From NCBI RefSeq assembly GCF_001654915.1, contig NZ_LXEQ01000052.1: 64,000 nucleotides of DNA; one strand, written 5' to 3'. Position 1 is the first letter of the stretch. Every line of letters begins with the position of its first letter. Positions 9,269 to 17,838 of the stretch are shown piece after piece. This stretch comes from Buttiauxella ferragutiae (GTDB taxonomy: Bacteria > Pseudomonadota > Gammaproteobacteria > Enterobacterales > Enterobacteriaceae). Below the pieces are notes generated by a model. It did no database searches. It saw only the letters and a program-made list of their open reading frames with translations, and was not told the DNA's origin. Position numbers and translations under genes: made by a program.

Positions 9269-9389
9269 CAATCACATAACATCAATAAAAATATGATGTT
9301 AAGAACATAAATTCATTCATTTTCATAATAAAGGGCACAAATAAGTACGCATTGTATTTTGAAGTGCCTTTTCTTTCTGAATACGACAC

Positions 9390-9737
9390 TCAGAACTTCA
9401 ACTCTGGGACCAACGCATCGGCATTTTGCATGCATATTTTCCACGCACTCCCCGGTACGTCATTATCCAGAACTGTGGACGTTCTGTACTCAACTGCGCG
9501 CAGATTTTCTGTGCCATCGGAGCCTGTCACCACATACTGTAAGGTCGTCCAACGGACGGTAGTTGACATTCCTTTGGCGGTTAATTCGATGGTTTTATTT
9601 TTTACTTCTTCTGCACATTGATGCGCGGCGGCATTTACACGTTGGTATTTCTTTTCTTGTGGGGATAAATCATTCTGGGATGCACAGCCTGAAACAAGAA
9701 CGCCTGTCACGGCAATAACACAGAATTTTTTCAACAT
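9390..9737 (-). CDS. small putative lipoprotein
   Basis: 115-residue protein not recognised as a named family. The N terminus is a lipoprotein signal: charged LKK, a hydrophobic stretch, and the lipobox V-S-G-C with Cys18 as the lipidation site. The residues after Cys (ASQ) do not match the Asp inner-membrane retention signal, so outer-membrane sorting is likely. The rest is soluble and mixed, with two further cysteines (near residues 41 and 102) that could form a disulphide. A GGAAT-type ribosome-binding site precedes the ATG. It stands alone between yciI and a DUF1471 gene, a stretch where E. coli carries kch. Confidence 0.75.
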   Translation of the reverse strand: MLKKFCVIAVTGVLVSGCASQNDLSPQEKKYQRVNAAAHQCAEEVKNKTIELTAKGMSTTVRWTTLQYVVTGSDGTENLRAVEYRTSTVLDNDVPGSAWKICMQNADALVPELKF

Positions 9738-10022
9738 GATTCATTCCTTAGGTTACGAAAATCAACCCTTTAGCGGCTGCCCCCTAATAGTAGTCAATGT
9801 TATCCGGTTTATTGAATAAATCTAACTGCCGAGCGCAATCATGATCGGCTGACACGGTTCCAATTCACAAGTGTTGCATGAAAATCAAAACAGCAAATTC
9901 GTCATGTTTTAGCATTAACAAAATGAGAATTATCCCATCGTTTTTTTGACTTTTCGCCAAGTCATTTCACCTACACTTTATGAGGTAATTACTTTTAATC
10001 ACTCGTAAGCCTTGAGGATGTA

Positions 10023-10283
10023 ATGATGAAAAATTTACTTTATTTTTCAGTAGCTGCGGTCCTGATAGCCCTTCCGATAACGACCCTGGCTGTTGATACT
10101 CTCGCCGATGAAACCTCTTATAACCAACAAAGCGGCACCCTCACAGCAAGGGGGAGCACTATTGAAGAAGTGGAAAACTCCCTTAAAGCAGAAGCAATAA
10201 ACAACGGTGCATCAGCCTATACGATCACGACCGAGAGTAGCGATGATGGGCAGGTCTACGGAGAGGCGACCCTCTACAAATAA
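10023..10283 (+). CDS. DUF1471 (YhcN/BhsA/McbA-like) periplasmic protein
   Basis: 86 residues. A signal peptide (MMKNLLYFSVAAVLIALPITTLA) is followed by a short domain with the DUF1471 pattern: GTLTARGSTIEEVENSLKAEAINNGASAYTITT and the closing ATLYK. E. coli members of this family (BhsA, McbA, YhcN, YdgH) are stress-induced periplasmic or outer-membrane proteins linked to biofilm and acid or oxidative stress. Which paralogue this is cannot be told. GAGG (10014-10017) lies 5 bases before the ATG at 10023, with a second ATG at 10026. It looks monocistronic. Confidence 0.8.
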   Translation: MMKNLLYFSVAAVLIALPITTLAVDTLADETSYNQQSGTLTARGSTIEEVENSLKAEAINNGASAYTITTESSDDGQVYGEATLYK

Positions 10284-10395
10284 CATTGGATAACCAGGAA
10301 ACATTGTTCAAAGATTCACAAAAGGTGACAATGCGCAGCGTACTGAATGGGTAATTTTAAGTTAATGCTGTTATTGAATTTGTCGGGAAATTTTC

Positions 10396-10551
10396 ATGGA
10401 TCTTTTTGATGAGTCTTATGAACAACATAAGCAATCGGTGGGAAATCAGGAAGCTCGCTGGAATGCCTGGCTGGCCAGTCACCCAATGGTGTTAGTGGCG
10501 GCGGCCACAATAACAGTTCTGATTATTGTACTTGCGATGCATTTCTTCTAA
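10396..10551 (+). CDS. 51-residue single-span membrane protein (hypothetical)
   Basis: Small reading frame that I translated directly: MDLFDESYEQHKQSV, a central part rich in Trp and Ala (RWNAWLASHP), then one strongly hydrophobic segment (MVLVAAATITVLIIVLAM) ending in HFF. A hydrophilic N half and a hydrophobic C tail are typical of small tail-anchored membrane proteins. GGGA lies 7 bases before the ATG, and a strong terminator follows 22 bases after the stop. Start signal, composition and terminator together make it a likely real gene. I do not recognise a family. Confidence 0.6.
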   Translation: MDLFDESYEQHKQSVGNQEARWNAWLASHPMVLVAAATITVLIIVLAMHFF

Positions 10552-10572
10552 AGGTCGCAGCTAAATGATACT

Positions 10573-10597
10573 GGGCACCGCGAGCGGTGCCCTTTTC
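10573..10597 (+). terminator. rho-independent terminator after the small membrane-protein gene
   Basis: GGGCACCG, loop CGAG, CGGTGCCC, then TTTTCTTT. It lies between the 51-codon gene and the end of the convergent yciY. Confidence 0.9.
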
Positions 10598-10598
10598 T

Positions 10599-10781
10599 TT
10601 ACGACGCCCATTGATCGTGAATAGCAAACAGCAAGGAATTACGCGCGCGGTTTGTCTGGCACTTTCTGATGGCGTGAATGCGCATGTTGCGGCGTGACTG
10701 ACCTTCCAGCCAACGCGATCTGCGCCGTTGCGTCTGACGAAGCATACGCCACCGTCCGACCTCAGTTCTACTACGCCTCAT
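10599..10781 (-). CDS. yciY: YciY family small basic protein
   Basis: 60 residues, extremely rich in Arg. The opening RRSRTEVGRWRM, followed by RRRSRWLEGQSRRNMRIHAIRKC and RNSLLFAI, follows E. coli YciY closely, and it occupies the same place (divergent from clsA). Function unknown. The high positive charge suggests nucleic-acid or ribosome contact, but this is only inference. In E. coli the gene is followed by kch; here small unrelated genes follow instead. Confidence 0.8.
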   Translation of the reverse strand: MRRSRTEVGRWRMLRQTQRRRSRWLEGQSRRNMRIHAIRKCQTNRARNSLLFAIHDQWAS

Positions 10782-10986
10782 TTTTACGACTCGGGTTGCA
10801 TGTAAGACGCGCCATTATAGTGCCTTCTGCCCTACAGACCAGTCGTTTTACGATTATACCCGTCACACTTCAAGCTGTTGGCCCGCTGGCTGCTCGTATT
10901 CCCAATTTTGGGTATAGTTTTAGTGTTAACCGCTGGCTGTTGTGCGTAAACTCAAAAGCATACGGTTTCTAAAGGATTTTTGAACG

Positions 10987-12447
10987 ATGACAACCTTCTA
11001 TACAGTCTTTAGTTGGCTGATAATTTTAGGTTACTGGCTTTTAATAGCCGGCGTGACGCTACGAATTTTGATGAAGCGTCGTGCAGTTCCTTCAGCCATG
11101 GCATGGCTTCTTATCATTTATATTCTTCCGCTGGTTGGGATCATCGCCTATCTCTCATTTGGCGAACTGCATCTGGGTAAACGCCGCGCAGAGCGCGCGC
11201 GTGCCATGTGGCCATCAACCGCCAAATGGTTGAACGATCTTAAAAGCTGCAAACATATTTTTGCCGAAGAAAACAGCGAAGTGGCGACATCACTGTTCCA
11301 GCTGTGTGAGCGCCGCCAGGGGATTGGCGGTGTCAAAGGCAACCAACTCCAGCTGCTCACCACGTCAGATGAAACGATGCACGCGTTGATTCGTGACATC
11401 CAGTTGGCTCGCCACAATATCGAGATGGTGTTTTATATCTGGCAGCCAGGGGGCTTAGCTGACCAGGTTGCTGAATCGCTGATGGCAGCCGCGCGTCGCG
11501 GGATTCATTGCCGATTAATGCTCGATTCTGCGGGTAGCGTCGCGTTCTTCCGCAGTCCGTGGGCGAATATGATGCGTAACGCTGGCGTCGAAGTGGTTGA
11601 GGCGCTCAAAGTTAACCTGATGCGTGTGTTCCTGCGCCGCATGGATTTACGCCAGCACCGTAAAATGGTGATGATCGATAACTACATTGCTTACACCGGC
11701 AGTATGAATCTCGTCGATCCGCGTTTCTTTAAACAGGATGCTGGCGTCGGGCAATGGGTCGATTTAATGGCGCGTATGGAAGGCCCGGTCGCCACCGCGA
11801 TGGGGATTGTTTATTCCTGTGACTGGGAGATAGAAACCGGTAAGCGTATTTTACCACCGGCTCCAGACGCGAATATTATGCCTTTTGAAGAGGCGACCGG
11901 GCATACCATTCATACCATTGCCTCAGGTCCTGGTTTCCCGGAAGACTTAATTCATCAGGCGCTGCTAACGTCAGTTTATGCGGCGCGTGAATATTTAATT
12001 ATGACGACGCCTTATTTCGTCCCGAGTGATGATTTGCTACATGCTATTTGCACCGCGGCGCAACGTGGCGTCGACGTGAGTATTATTGTCCCACGCAAGA
12101 ATGACTCTCTCCTGGTGGGCTGGGCGAGCCGAGCCTTCTTCACTGAGTTACTGGCTGCTGGGGTGAAAATTTACCAGTTTGAAGGCGGTCTGCTGCACAC
12201 CAAGAGTGTGCTGGTCGATGGGCAATTGAGTTTAGTCGGTACCGTGAATCTGGATATGCGCAGCTTGTGGCTTAATTTCGAGATTACACTGGTGATTGAT
12301 GACTCCGGTTTTGCCAGCGATCTGGCGGCGGTACAAGACGATTATATCTCCCGCTCTCGCCTGTTAGACCAGCGTTTGTGGGTTAAGCGTCCAATGTGGC
12401 AGCGCGTGGTAGAGCGACTGTTTTACTTCTTTAGCCCGTTGCTGTAA
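10987..12447 (+). CDS. clsA: cardiolipin synthase A
   Basis: Inner-membrane phospholipase-D superfamily enzyme that condenses two phosphatidylglycerol molecules to cardiolipin and glycerol; 486 residues, the E. coli length. Two N-terminal transmembrane helices (about residues 3-28 and 36-58) precede two PLD domains. Their HxKxxxxD motifs are seen at QHRKMVMID (His about 224) and LHTKSVLVD (His about 404), each followed by a GS/GT-N motif (TGSMN, VGTVN). AAAGGA lies upstream of the ATG. yciU follows 37 bases later and may be co-transcribed. Confidence 0.97.
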   Translation: MTTFYTVFSWLIILGYWLLIAGVTLRILMKRRAVPSAMAWLLIIYILPLVGIIAYLSFGELHLGKRRAERARAMWPSTAKWLNDLKSCKHIFAEENSEVATSLFQLCERRQGIGGVKGNQLQLLTTSDETMHALIRDIQLARHNIEMVFYIWQPGGLADQVAESLMAAARRGIHCRLMLDSAGSVAFFRSPWANMMRNAGVEVVEALKVNLMRVFLRRMDLRQHRKMVMIDNYIAYTGSMNLVDPRFFKQDAGVGQWVDLMARMEGPVATAMGIVYSCDWEIETGKRILPPAPDANIMPFEEATGHTIHTIASGPGFPEDLIHQALLTSVYAAREYLIMTTPYFVPSDDLLHAICTAAQRGVDVSIIVPRKNDSLLVGWASRAFFTELLAAGVKIYQFEGGLLHTKSVLVDGQLSLVGTVNLDMRSLWLNFEITLVIDDSGFASDLAAVQDDYISRSRLLDQRLWVKRPMWQRVVERLFYFFSPLL

Positions 12448-12484
12448 AACGTGGCGCATCAGTATTTAATAAGTGGAACCAGAC

Positions 12485-12814
12485 ATGGAAATGGATCTGA
12501 ACAATCGCCTGACAGAAGATGAAACCCTCGAGCAGGCTTACGATATTTTTCTTGAGCTGGCGGTCGATAACCTCGACCCGGCCGATGTAATTTTGTTTAA
12601 TCTGCAATTTGAAGAACGCGGCGGTGCTGAGCTTTTTGACCCGGCAGAAGACTGGCAGGAACATGTGGATTTCGATCTGAACCCTGATTTCTTCGCCGAA
12701 GTGGTGATTGGCCTGGCCGATACCGATGGCGGTGAAATTAACGACATCTTCGCACGTGTACTGTTGTGCCGCGAAAAAGACCACAAACTTTGCCATATTC
12801 TCTGGCGCGAATAA
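12485..12814 (+). CDS. yciU: YciU, DUF440 dsDNA-mimic family protein
   Basis: 109-residue, very acidic protein (EDETLEQAYDIFLELAVDNLDPADV, DPAEDWQEHVDFDLNPDFFAEVVIGLAD). The family was named putative double-stranded-DNA mimic from the structure of Haemophilus HI1450, whose surface charge resembles DNA. A partner has not been shown for YciU itself. The start at 12485 (MEMDLNNRL) reproduces the E. coli length; an in-frame GTG at 12473 lacks support. It follows clsA as in E. coli. Confidence 0.93.
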   Translation: MEMDLNNRLTEDETLEQAYDIFLELAVDNLDPADVILFNLQFEERGGAELFDPAEDWQEHVDFDLNPDFFAEVVIGLADTDGGEINDIFARVLLCREKDHKLCHILWRE

Positions 12815-12820
12815 GCCTTT

Positions 12821-12852
12821 GTAGGGCGGATAAGCGTTAGCGTCATCCGCCA
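12821..12852. repeat. REP (palindromic unit) element
   Basis: GTAGGGCGGATAAGCG, then TTAGCGTCATCCGCC: the inverted-repeat core GCGGAT/ATCCGC with a central bulge is the enterobacterial REP signature. It lies between the convergent yciU and ion-channel genes. Related units occur at 33306, 33385, 33449 and 47903. Confidence 0.85.
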
Positions 12853-12864
12853 TTTACATCTGAC

Positions 12865-13704
12865 CTACAGCTTAGGTAACGCACTCCCACAGGATTTGCA
12901 GAATCGAGCCTCTTCGTCGTGATTGCCTTTATGGCAGTTTGGGCACAAACGGGCATTCCGCTGTTTCTGAAACTCGTTAGTCATATGCGCGGTAATAATC
13001 CCGGTTGGGATGGCAATCACCGAGTAACCAATCAAGATAAGAATTGAAGCGACCATGCGCCCCGGCCCGGTATGCGGAGTGATGTCGCCATACCCCACTG
13101 TCGTCACCGTCACCACCGCCCAGTACACCGACGTCCCCAAGTTAGTAAAACCGTTTGGCGGCCCTTCAATGCCGTACATCAGGCCACCAGCGACCACCAT
13201 CACGATGAGAATAAAGGAATAGAACAGAATCAATTGGTGTCGAGCATTAACAATAGCTTGCCATAAGGTGTGCAACGTCGGCATGTAGCGCAGCAGTTTG
13301 AGTATTCTAAGTACGCGGATTGCACGCATTGCGCGCCACGCAAACACGTAATTGACGCCTATTTCAGGCCACAGCCACAACACGTACAGCGGCAAAATCG
13401 TCGCCAGATCGATGAAGCCCCAGAAGCTGAAGACGTACTTTCTGGGGTCAGGCCAACACAGCACCCGCAGAATATACTCCAGCGTAAACAGCAGAGTGAA
13501 GCCAATTTCCAGAGCCACAAAGAGCTGCCATTCATCGTAGGTCAGATGGTATTGCGTGCCGAGTCCTGACTCGATAAAGACCGCAATCACGCTGAGTAAA
13601 GCGAATAACCCGCATAACGCTTCAAAGCGTCGGCCTGAGCGCGTTTTTTGATCAAAGAGAAGATGGTACATCCGCTGACGGGTAACAAGAATAAGCACAG
13701 GCAA
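12865..13704 (-). CDS. voltage-gated potassium-channel family protein with C-terminal zinc ribbon
   Basis: 279-residue six-transmembrane ion channel. A voltage-sensor-like S1-S4 region has a positively charged S4 (RAMRAIRVLRILKLLRY, about residues 133-149) and precedes the pore domain, which carries the potassium selectivity filter TVGYGD (about 206-211). There is no RCK/TrkA-N domain, so this is not Kch, which has about 417 residues. The C-terminal 30 residues form a zinc-ribbon-like motif with two CxxC pairs (CPNCHKG and CKSCGSALP). The TTG at 13704 lies behind GAGGT; an ATG at 13671 is an alternative start. It is transcribed away from oppF, from which a terminator separates it. Confidence 0.88.
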   Translation of the reverse strand: MPVLILVTRQRMYHLLFDQKTRSGRRFEALCGLFALLSVIAVFIESGLGTQYHLTYDEWQLFVALEIGFTLLFTLEYILRVLCWPDPRKYVFSFWGFIDLATILPLYVLWLWPEIGVNYVFAWRAMRAIRVLRILKLLRYMPTLHTLWQAIVNARHQLILFYSFILIVMVVAGGLMYGIEGPPNGFTNLGTSVYWAVVTVTTVGYGDITPHTGPGRMVASILILIGYSVIAIPTGIITAHMTNEFQKQRNARLCPNCHKGNHDEEARFCKSCGSALPKL

Positions 13705-13718
13705 GTAACCTCACAAAC

Positions 13719-13744
13719 AAAAAGGGCTGGCATCATGCCAGCCC
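13719..13744 (-). terminator. terminator of the opp operon
   Basis: Read on the minus strand: GGGCTGGC, loop of five, GCCAGCCC, then TTTTTGTTTG. It lies 8 bases after the oppF stop and before the ion-channel start. Confidence 0.93.
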
Positions 13745-13751
13745 TGCGAGA

Positions 13752-14756
13752 TTATAACGGGTCTACCTTAAGACAGGAAACGGCATGCTTGAAGCTGCCC
13801 TCCAGCACCGGGCGAGTTTTGGCACATTCTGGCCCAGCAATAGGACAACGGGTACGGAAAACACAGCCTGACGGCGGGTTAATAGGCGATGGCAACTCCC
13901 CTTCAAGAAGTTGTATCGTTTTGTTTCTTTCCAAATCCGGGTCGGGAATGGGTACCGCAGACATCAAGGCTTTGGTGTAAGGATGCAGCGGGTTGTGGTA
14001 CACCTCGTCGTAAGTACCCAGCTCAACTGCATGACCCAGATACATCACCAGGACGCGATCTGAAATGTGTTTTACCACCGCCAAGTCGTGGGCGATGAAG
14101 ATCAACGACAGTCCCATTTCACGTTGCAGTTTTTGCAGTAGGTTCACCACCTGAGCCTGAATGGATACATCGAGTGCCGAAACGGGTTCGTCACAGATGA
14201 TCAGTTTTGGCTCAAGGATCAGCGCGCGGGCAATCCCGATGCGCTGACACTGACCGCCTGAGAATTCGTGCGGATAACGGTTGATGAGGTTTGGCAGCAA
14301 GCCCACTTTCATCATCATCGCTTTCACACGGTCACGGACTTCCTGACGCGGCATTTTCGGGTGATAGGTACGCAGCGGCTCAGCGATAATATCGCCGATG
14401 TTCATTCGCGGGTTGAGTGATGCCAGCGGGTCCTGGAAAATCATCTGGATGTCGCTGCGCACATCGCGCCACTCGTCCTGATTCATCCCCAGCAGATCTT
14501 TACCCAGCCACGCAACTCTGCCTTCGGTGGCTTTGACCAGGCCGATAATGGCACGGGCAAAGGTCGATTTTCCGCAGCCAGACTCCCCTACCACACCCAG
14601 CGTTTCACCCTCGTACAAACGTAGTGTCACGCCATCAACCGCTTTCAGCGTTTTGGAGGGTTGCCAGAACCACTGTTTGCCGTCTTTGATATCAAAGTGA
14701 ACTTTAAGATCGGCAATTTCCAGCAGGACTTTTTTATCTTGTGTCACGGCGTTCAT
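13752..14756 (-). CDS. oppF: oligopeptide ABC transporter ATP-binding protein OppF
   Basis: Second ATPase of the oligopeptide importer, 334 residues as in E. coli. Walker A GESGCGKST (about residue 57), signature SGGQCQR and Walker B LIICDEP are present, with the C-terminal oligopeptide/dipeptide domain and its cysteine-rich GCVFRTRCPIAGPEC. It couples ATP hydrolysis to peptide import together with OppD. The start codon overlaps the oppD stop by 4 bases, indicating translational coupling. It is the last gene of the operon. Confidence 0.97.
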   Translation of the reverse strand: MNAVTQDKKVLLEIADLKVHFDIKDGKQWFWQPSKTLKAVDGVTLRLYEGETLGVVGESGCGKSTFARAIIGLVKATEGRVAWLGKDLLGMNQDEWRDVRSDIQMIFQDPLASLNPRMNIGDIIAEPLRTYHPKMPRQEVRDRVKAMMMKVGLLPNLINRYPHEFSGGQCQRIGIARALILEPKLIICDEPVSALDVSIQAQVVNLLQKLQREMGLSLIFIAHDLAVVKHISDRVLVMYLGHAVELGTYDEVYHNPLHPYTKALMSAVPIPDPDLERNKTIQLLEGELPSPINPPSGCVFRTRCPIAGPECAKTRPVLEGSFKHAVSCLKVDPL

Positions 14757-15766
14757 ACCAACTCCTCCACTGGCTTAAAGCAAGCGCGTAAGCGGCCTTC
14801 ACCAAATTGTTCCAGCGGCGGAGCCGTGTTGCAGATTTCCATGGCGTGTGGGCAACGTGGCTGGAACGGGCAACCTTTCGGCAGACGTAACAGGTTTGGT
14901 GGATTGCCAGGAATGGTCAGCAAAGATTCGCCTTCAGCATCAAGACGTGGAACCGCGTTGAGCAGGCCGATGGAGTAAGGATGAACCGGGTTGTAGAACA
15001 CGTCGCGCGCCTGGCCATATTCCATAGTACGACCTGCATACATCACCAGCACTTTGTCACAGATCCCGGCGACTACGCCAAGATCGTGGGTAATCATGAT
15101 GATCGCAGTATTGAACTCACGTTTGAGATCGTTAAGCAGCGTCATGATTTGCGCCTGAACGGTGACGTCCAGCGCAGTGGTCGGTTCGTCGGCAATCAGC
15201 AATTTTGGACGGCACAGCAGCGCCATCGCAATCATCACACGTTGACGCATACCACCGGAAAACTCATGCGGGAACATGCGCATACGCTTACGCGCTTCGG
15301 GCATTTTTACCGCATCAAGCATACGTACAGATTCTTCAAAGGCTTCGGCTTTGCCCAATTTCTTGTGCAGCATCAGCACTTCCATCAACTGCTCACCTAC
15401 ACGCATGTAAGGGTTCAGTGAGGTCATTGGGTCCTGGAAGATCATGGAAATCTGCTCTGCACGCAGTCGGTTGAGTTGGTTCTCTGGCAGATTCAGGATC
15501 TCTTTACCGTTGAATTTAGCCGACCCGCCAATACGGCCATTCGCCGCCAGCAAGCCCATCAACGCAAATGCTGTTTGCGATTTACCGGAACCGGATTCAC
15601 CTACGATGCCCAGTGTTTCACCGGCGCGCAGGCTGAAATTCAGATCGTTTACCGCCGTAACGTCACCATCTGGAGTACCAAAGGTGACGCGCAGATCTTT
15701 TACGTCTAACAGCGTAGAAGTCTGGCTCAGTGGAGTCACCACCGCAGGATTTTCAATTGTGCTCAT
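14753..15766 (-). CDS. oppD: oligopeptide ABC transporter ATP-binding protein OppD
   Basis: First ATPase of the Opp importer, 337 residues. Walker A GESGSGKS, the Q-loop region FQDPMTSLNP, signature SGGMRQR and Walker B LLIADEP are all present. The C-terminal domain has the CPFQPRCPHAMEIC cysteine cluster that in related peptide-importer ATPases binds an iron-sulphur cluster. It starts 11 bases after oppC and overlaps oppF by 4 bases. Confidence 0.97.
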   Translation of the reverse strand: MSTIENPAVVTPLSQTSTLLDVKDLRVTFGTPDGDVTAVNDLNFSLRAGETLGIVGESGSGKSQTAFALMGLLAANGRIGGSAKFNGKEILNLPENQLNRLRAEQISMIFQDPMTSLNPYMRVGEQLMEVLMLHKKLGKAEAFEESVRMLDAVKMPEARKRMRMFPHEFSGGMRQRVMIAMALLCRPKLLIADEPTTALDVTVQAQIMTLLNDLKREFNTAIIMITHDLGVVAGICDKVLVMYAGRTMEYGQARDVFYNPVHPYSIGLLNAVPRLDAEGESLLTIPGNPPNLLRLPKGCPFQPRCPHAMEICNTAPPLEQFGEGRLRACFKPVEELV

Positions 15767-15777
15767 CGCGGCACTCC

Positions 15778-16686
15778 TTAACGATCTTTCGGGTCGAGGG
15801 CATCACGCAGGCCATCGCCGATAAAGTTGAAACAGAACAGAGTGATAACCAGGAAGCCTGCCGGGAACATCAGCAACCATGGGGACACTTCCATGGAGTT
15901 GGCACCATCGCTCAGCAATGCACCCCAGCTACTTAATGGCTCTTGTGTACCCAGACCCAGGAAGCTCAGGAAAGATTCGAACAGGATCATGCTTGGCACC
16001 AGCAGCGAGGCATAAACCACCACCACGCCGAGTACGTTTGGCACAATGTGACGAACAACGATGTTAACGGTAGAGACACCGCCAACCTGGGCTGCTTCGA
16101 TGAACTCTTTACGTTTCAGGCTCAGAGTTTGGCCACGGACGATACGCGCCATATCCAGCCAGGAAACCATCCCGATTGCCACAAAAATCAGCAGGATGTT
16201 TTGCCCAAAGAAGGTCACCAGCAAAATCACGAAGAACATGAATGGGAAGGAGTTGAGGATTTCCAGCAAGCGCATCATCACTGAGTCGGTTTTACCACCC
16301 AGATAACCCGCGAGCGAGCCGTATAATGTGCCAACGACTACCGCGACCAGCGCCGCAGCGACACCCACCATCAGAGAAATACGCCCGCCGATTGCCACGC
16401 GAACTAACAGATCTCGACCGGAGGAGTCTGTGCCAAAGTAGTGCCCGGATTCCATATCTGGTGCTGCCGACATCATTCCCCAGTCGGTATCAAAGTAGCT
16501 AAACTGCGACAGCATCGGCGCAAAGGCCACGAACAGCGCGATAATCGCCAGAACAATCAAACTGGCAACCGCGGCACGGTTATGCATAAAACGGCGACGG
16601 GCATCTTGCCAAAGGCTACGGCCTTCTACTTCTAGTTTTTCACTGAAGTTTTCCAGCGCCTCGCTGTTTTTCTTACTCAACATCAT
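15778..16686 (-). CDS. oppC: oligopeptide ABC transporter permease OppC
   Basis: 302-residue inner-membrane permease. A cytoplasmic N-terminal segment and first membrane helix (SLIVLAIIALFVAFAPML) are followed by a periplasmic loop (DMESGHYFGTDSSGRDLL) and five further helices. The EAA-type loop FIEAAQVGGVS is the contact with OppD/OppF. It forms the translocation channel with OppB. The second gene of the permease pair, 14 bases after oppB. Confidence 0.97.
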   Translation of the reverse strand: MMLSKKNSEALENFSEKLEVEGRSLWQDARRRFMHNRAAVASLIVLAIIALFVAFAPMLSQFSYFDTDWGMMSAAPDMESGHYFGTDSSGRDLLVRVAIGGRISLMVGVAAALVAVVVGTLYGSLAGYLGGKTDSVMMRLLEILNSFPFMFFVILLVTFFGQNILLIFVAIGMVSWLDMARIVRGQTLSLKRKEFIEAAQVGGVSTVNIVVRHIVPNVLGVVVVYASLLVPSMILFESFLSFLGLGTQEPLSSWGALLSDGANSMEVSPWLLMFPAGFLVITLFCFNFIGDGLRDALDPKDR

Positions 16687-16700
16687 GGCGAACTCCAGTG

Positions 16701-17621
16701 TCAGTAACGGATTTTTGGATCGATAACGGCGTACAGCACGTCAACAATCGCGTTAAAGAGAATCGTCAGCGCGCCTACCAGAATGGTGAGGCTCAGAACC
16801 AGTGAGTAGTCACGGTTCAACGCTCCGTTTACGAACAACTGGCCAATACCCGGTAACCCGTAAATGGTTTCAATCACCATCGAGCCGGTGATAATACCGA
16901 CAAAAGCTGGGCCCAAATATGACAGTACGGGTAACAGAGCCGGTTTCAACGCGTGGCGCAAAATAATGCGACGCATTGGCAAACCTTTAGCGCGAGCTGT
17001 ACGGATGAAGTTAGAGTGCAGCACTTCAATCATTGAGCCACGAGTGATACGCGCGATACTCGCAATATAAGCTAATGAAAGTGCAACCATCGGCAGGATC
17101 ATGTATTGAATGGCACCGCCGTTCCACCCGCCTCCGGGCAGCCACTTAAGTGTTATCGCAAATATCAGAACCAGTAATGGCGCCACCACGAAACTCGGGA
17201 TAACAACCCCCGTCATGGCCACCCCCATTACGGCGTAATCCCATTTGGTATTTTGATTCAGTGCGGCGATGACCCCCGCTAAAACACCTAAAACAAGCGC
17301 AAAGATAAATGCAGCAGCACCTAATTTTGCCGAGACAGGGAAGCTTGAGGCGACCAAATCGTTTACTGAATAATCTTTGTATTTAAATGACGGGCCAAAA
17401 TCACCGTGTGCCAGTTGTTTCAAATAACTGAAATACTGTGTCGTGATTGGATCGTTTAAATGATATTTAGCTTCGATGTTCGCCATCACTTCTGGCGGAA
17501 GCGCGCGTTCGCTGGTGAATGGACTACCCGGCGCAAGACGCATCATGAAGAATGAAATAGTTATAAGAATAAAGAGTGTCGGAATTGCTTCCAGACAACG
17601 ACGTAGAATAAATTTCAACAT
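16701..17621 (-). CDS. oppB: oligopeptide ABC transporter permease OppB
   Basis: 306-residue inner-membrane permease with the N-terminal binding-protein-dependent-transport signature (MLKFILRRCLEAIPTLFILITISFFMM) and six membrane helices. The cytoplasmic coupling loop is RTARAKGLPMRRIILRHALKPA. It pairs with OppC. It is separated from oppA by 217 bases that contain an ERIC element, so its message may be processed apart from that of oppA. Confidence 0.97.
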   Translation of the reverse strand: MLKFILRRCLEAIPTLFILITISFFMMRLAPGSPFTSERALPPEVMANIEAKYHLNDPITTQYFSYLKQLAHGDFGPSFKYKDYSVNDLVASSFPVSAKLGAAAFIFALVLGVLAGVIAALNQNTKWDYAVMGVAMTGVVIPSFVVAPLLVLIFAITLKWLPGGGWNGGAIQYMILPMVALSLAYIASIARITRGSMIEVLHSNFIRTARAKGLPMRRIILRHALKPALLPVLSYLGPAFVGIITGSMVIETIYGLPGIGQLFVNGALNRDYSLVLSLTILVGALTILFNAIVDVLYAVIDPKIRY

Positions 17622-17668
17622 TGCCCGTACCTTCTGGCTGTGCCTTTAGCATGCGATTAAATAAGACA

Positions 17669-17830
17669 CGATGGGGTAAGTCCTACCCTTTTTACCCTAA
17701 ATAATTCACGGTGCAGGAAGGCAACAAACTCATGAATCCCCAGGAACATAGACAAACTATGTGACTGGGGTGAATGAGCGCAGTTAACGCACCTGCAGCG
17801 TGAAGTATGAAGGGTAAAACTTACCCCACG
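17669..17830. repeat. ERIC (intergenic repeat unit) with extended terminal arms, between oppA and oppB
   Basis: The core from about 17693 to 17816 carries the classic ERIC landmarks: TGAATCCCCAGGA, GTGACTGGGGTGA, GAGCGCAG, CGCACCTGCAG and GTGCAGGAAGGC, with inverted ends TACCCT/AGGGTA. Outside it the inverted repeat continues: CGATGGGGTAAG on the left pairs with CTTACCCCACG on the right. The whole 160-base unit could fold into one long imperfect hairpin. No target-site duplication is evident. Confidence 0.9.
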
Positions 17831-17838
17831 AATTGCCA

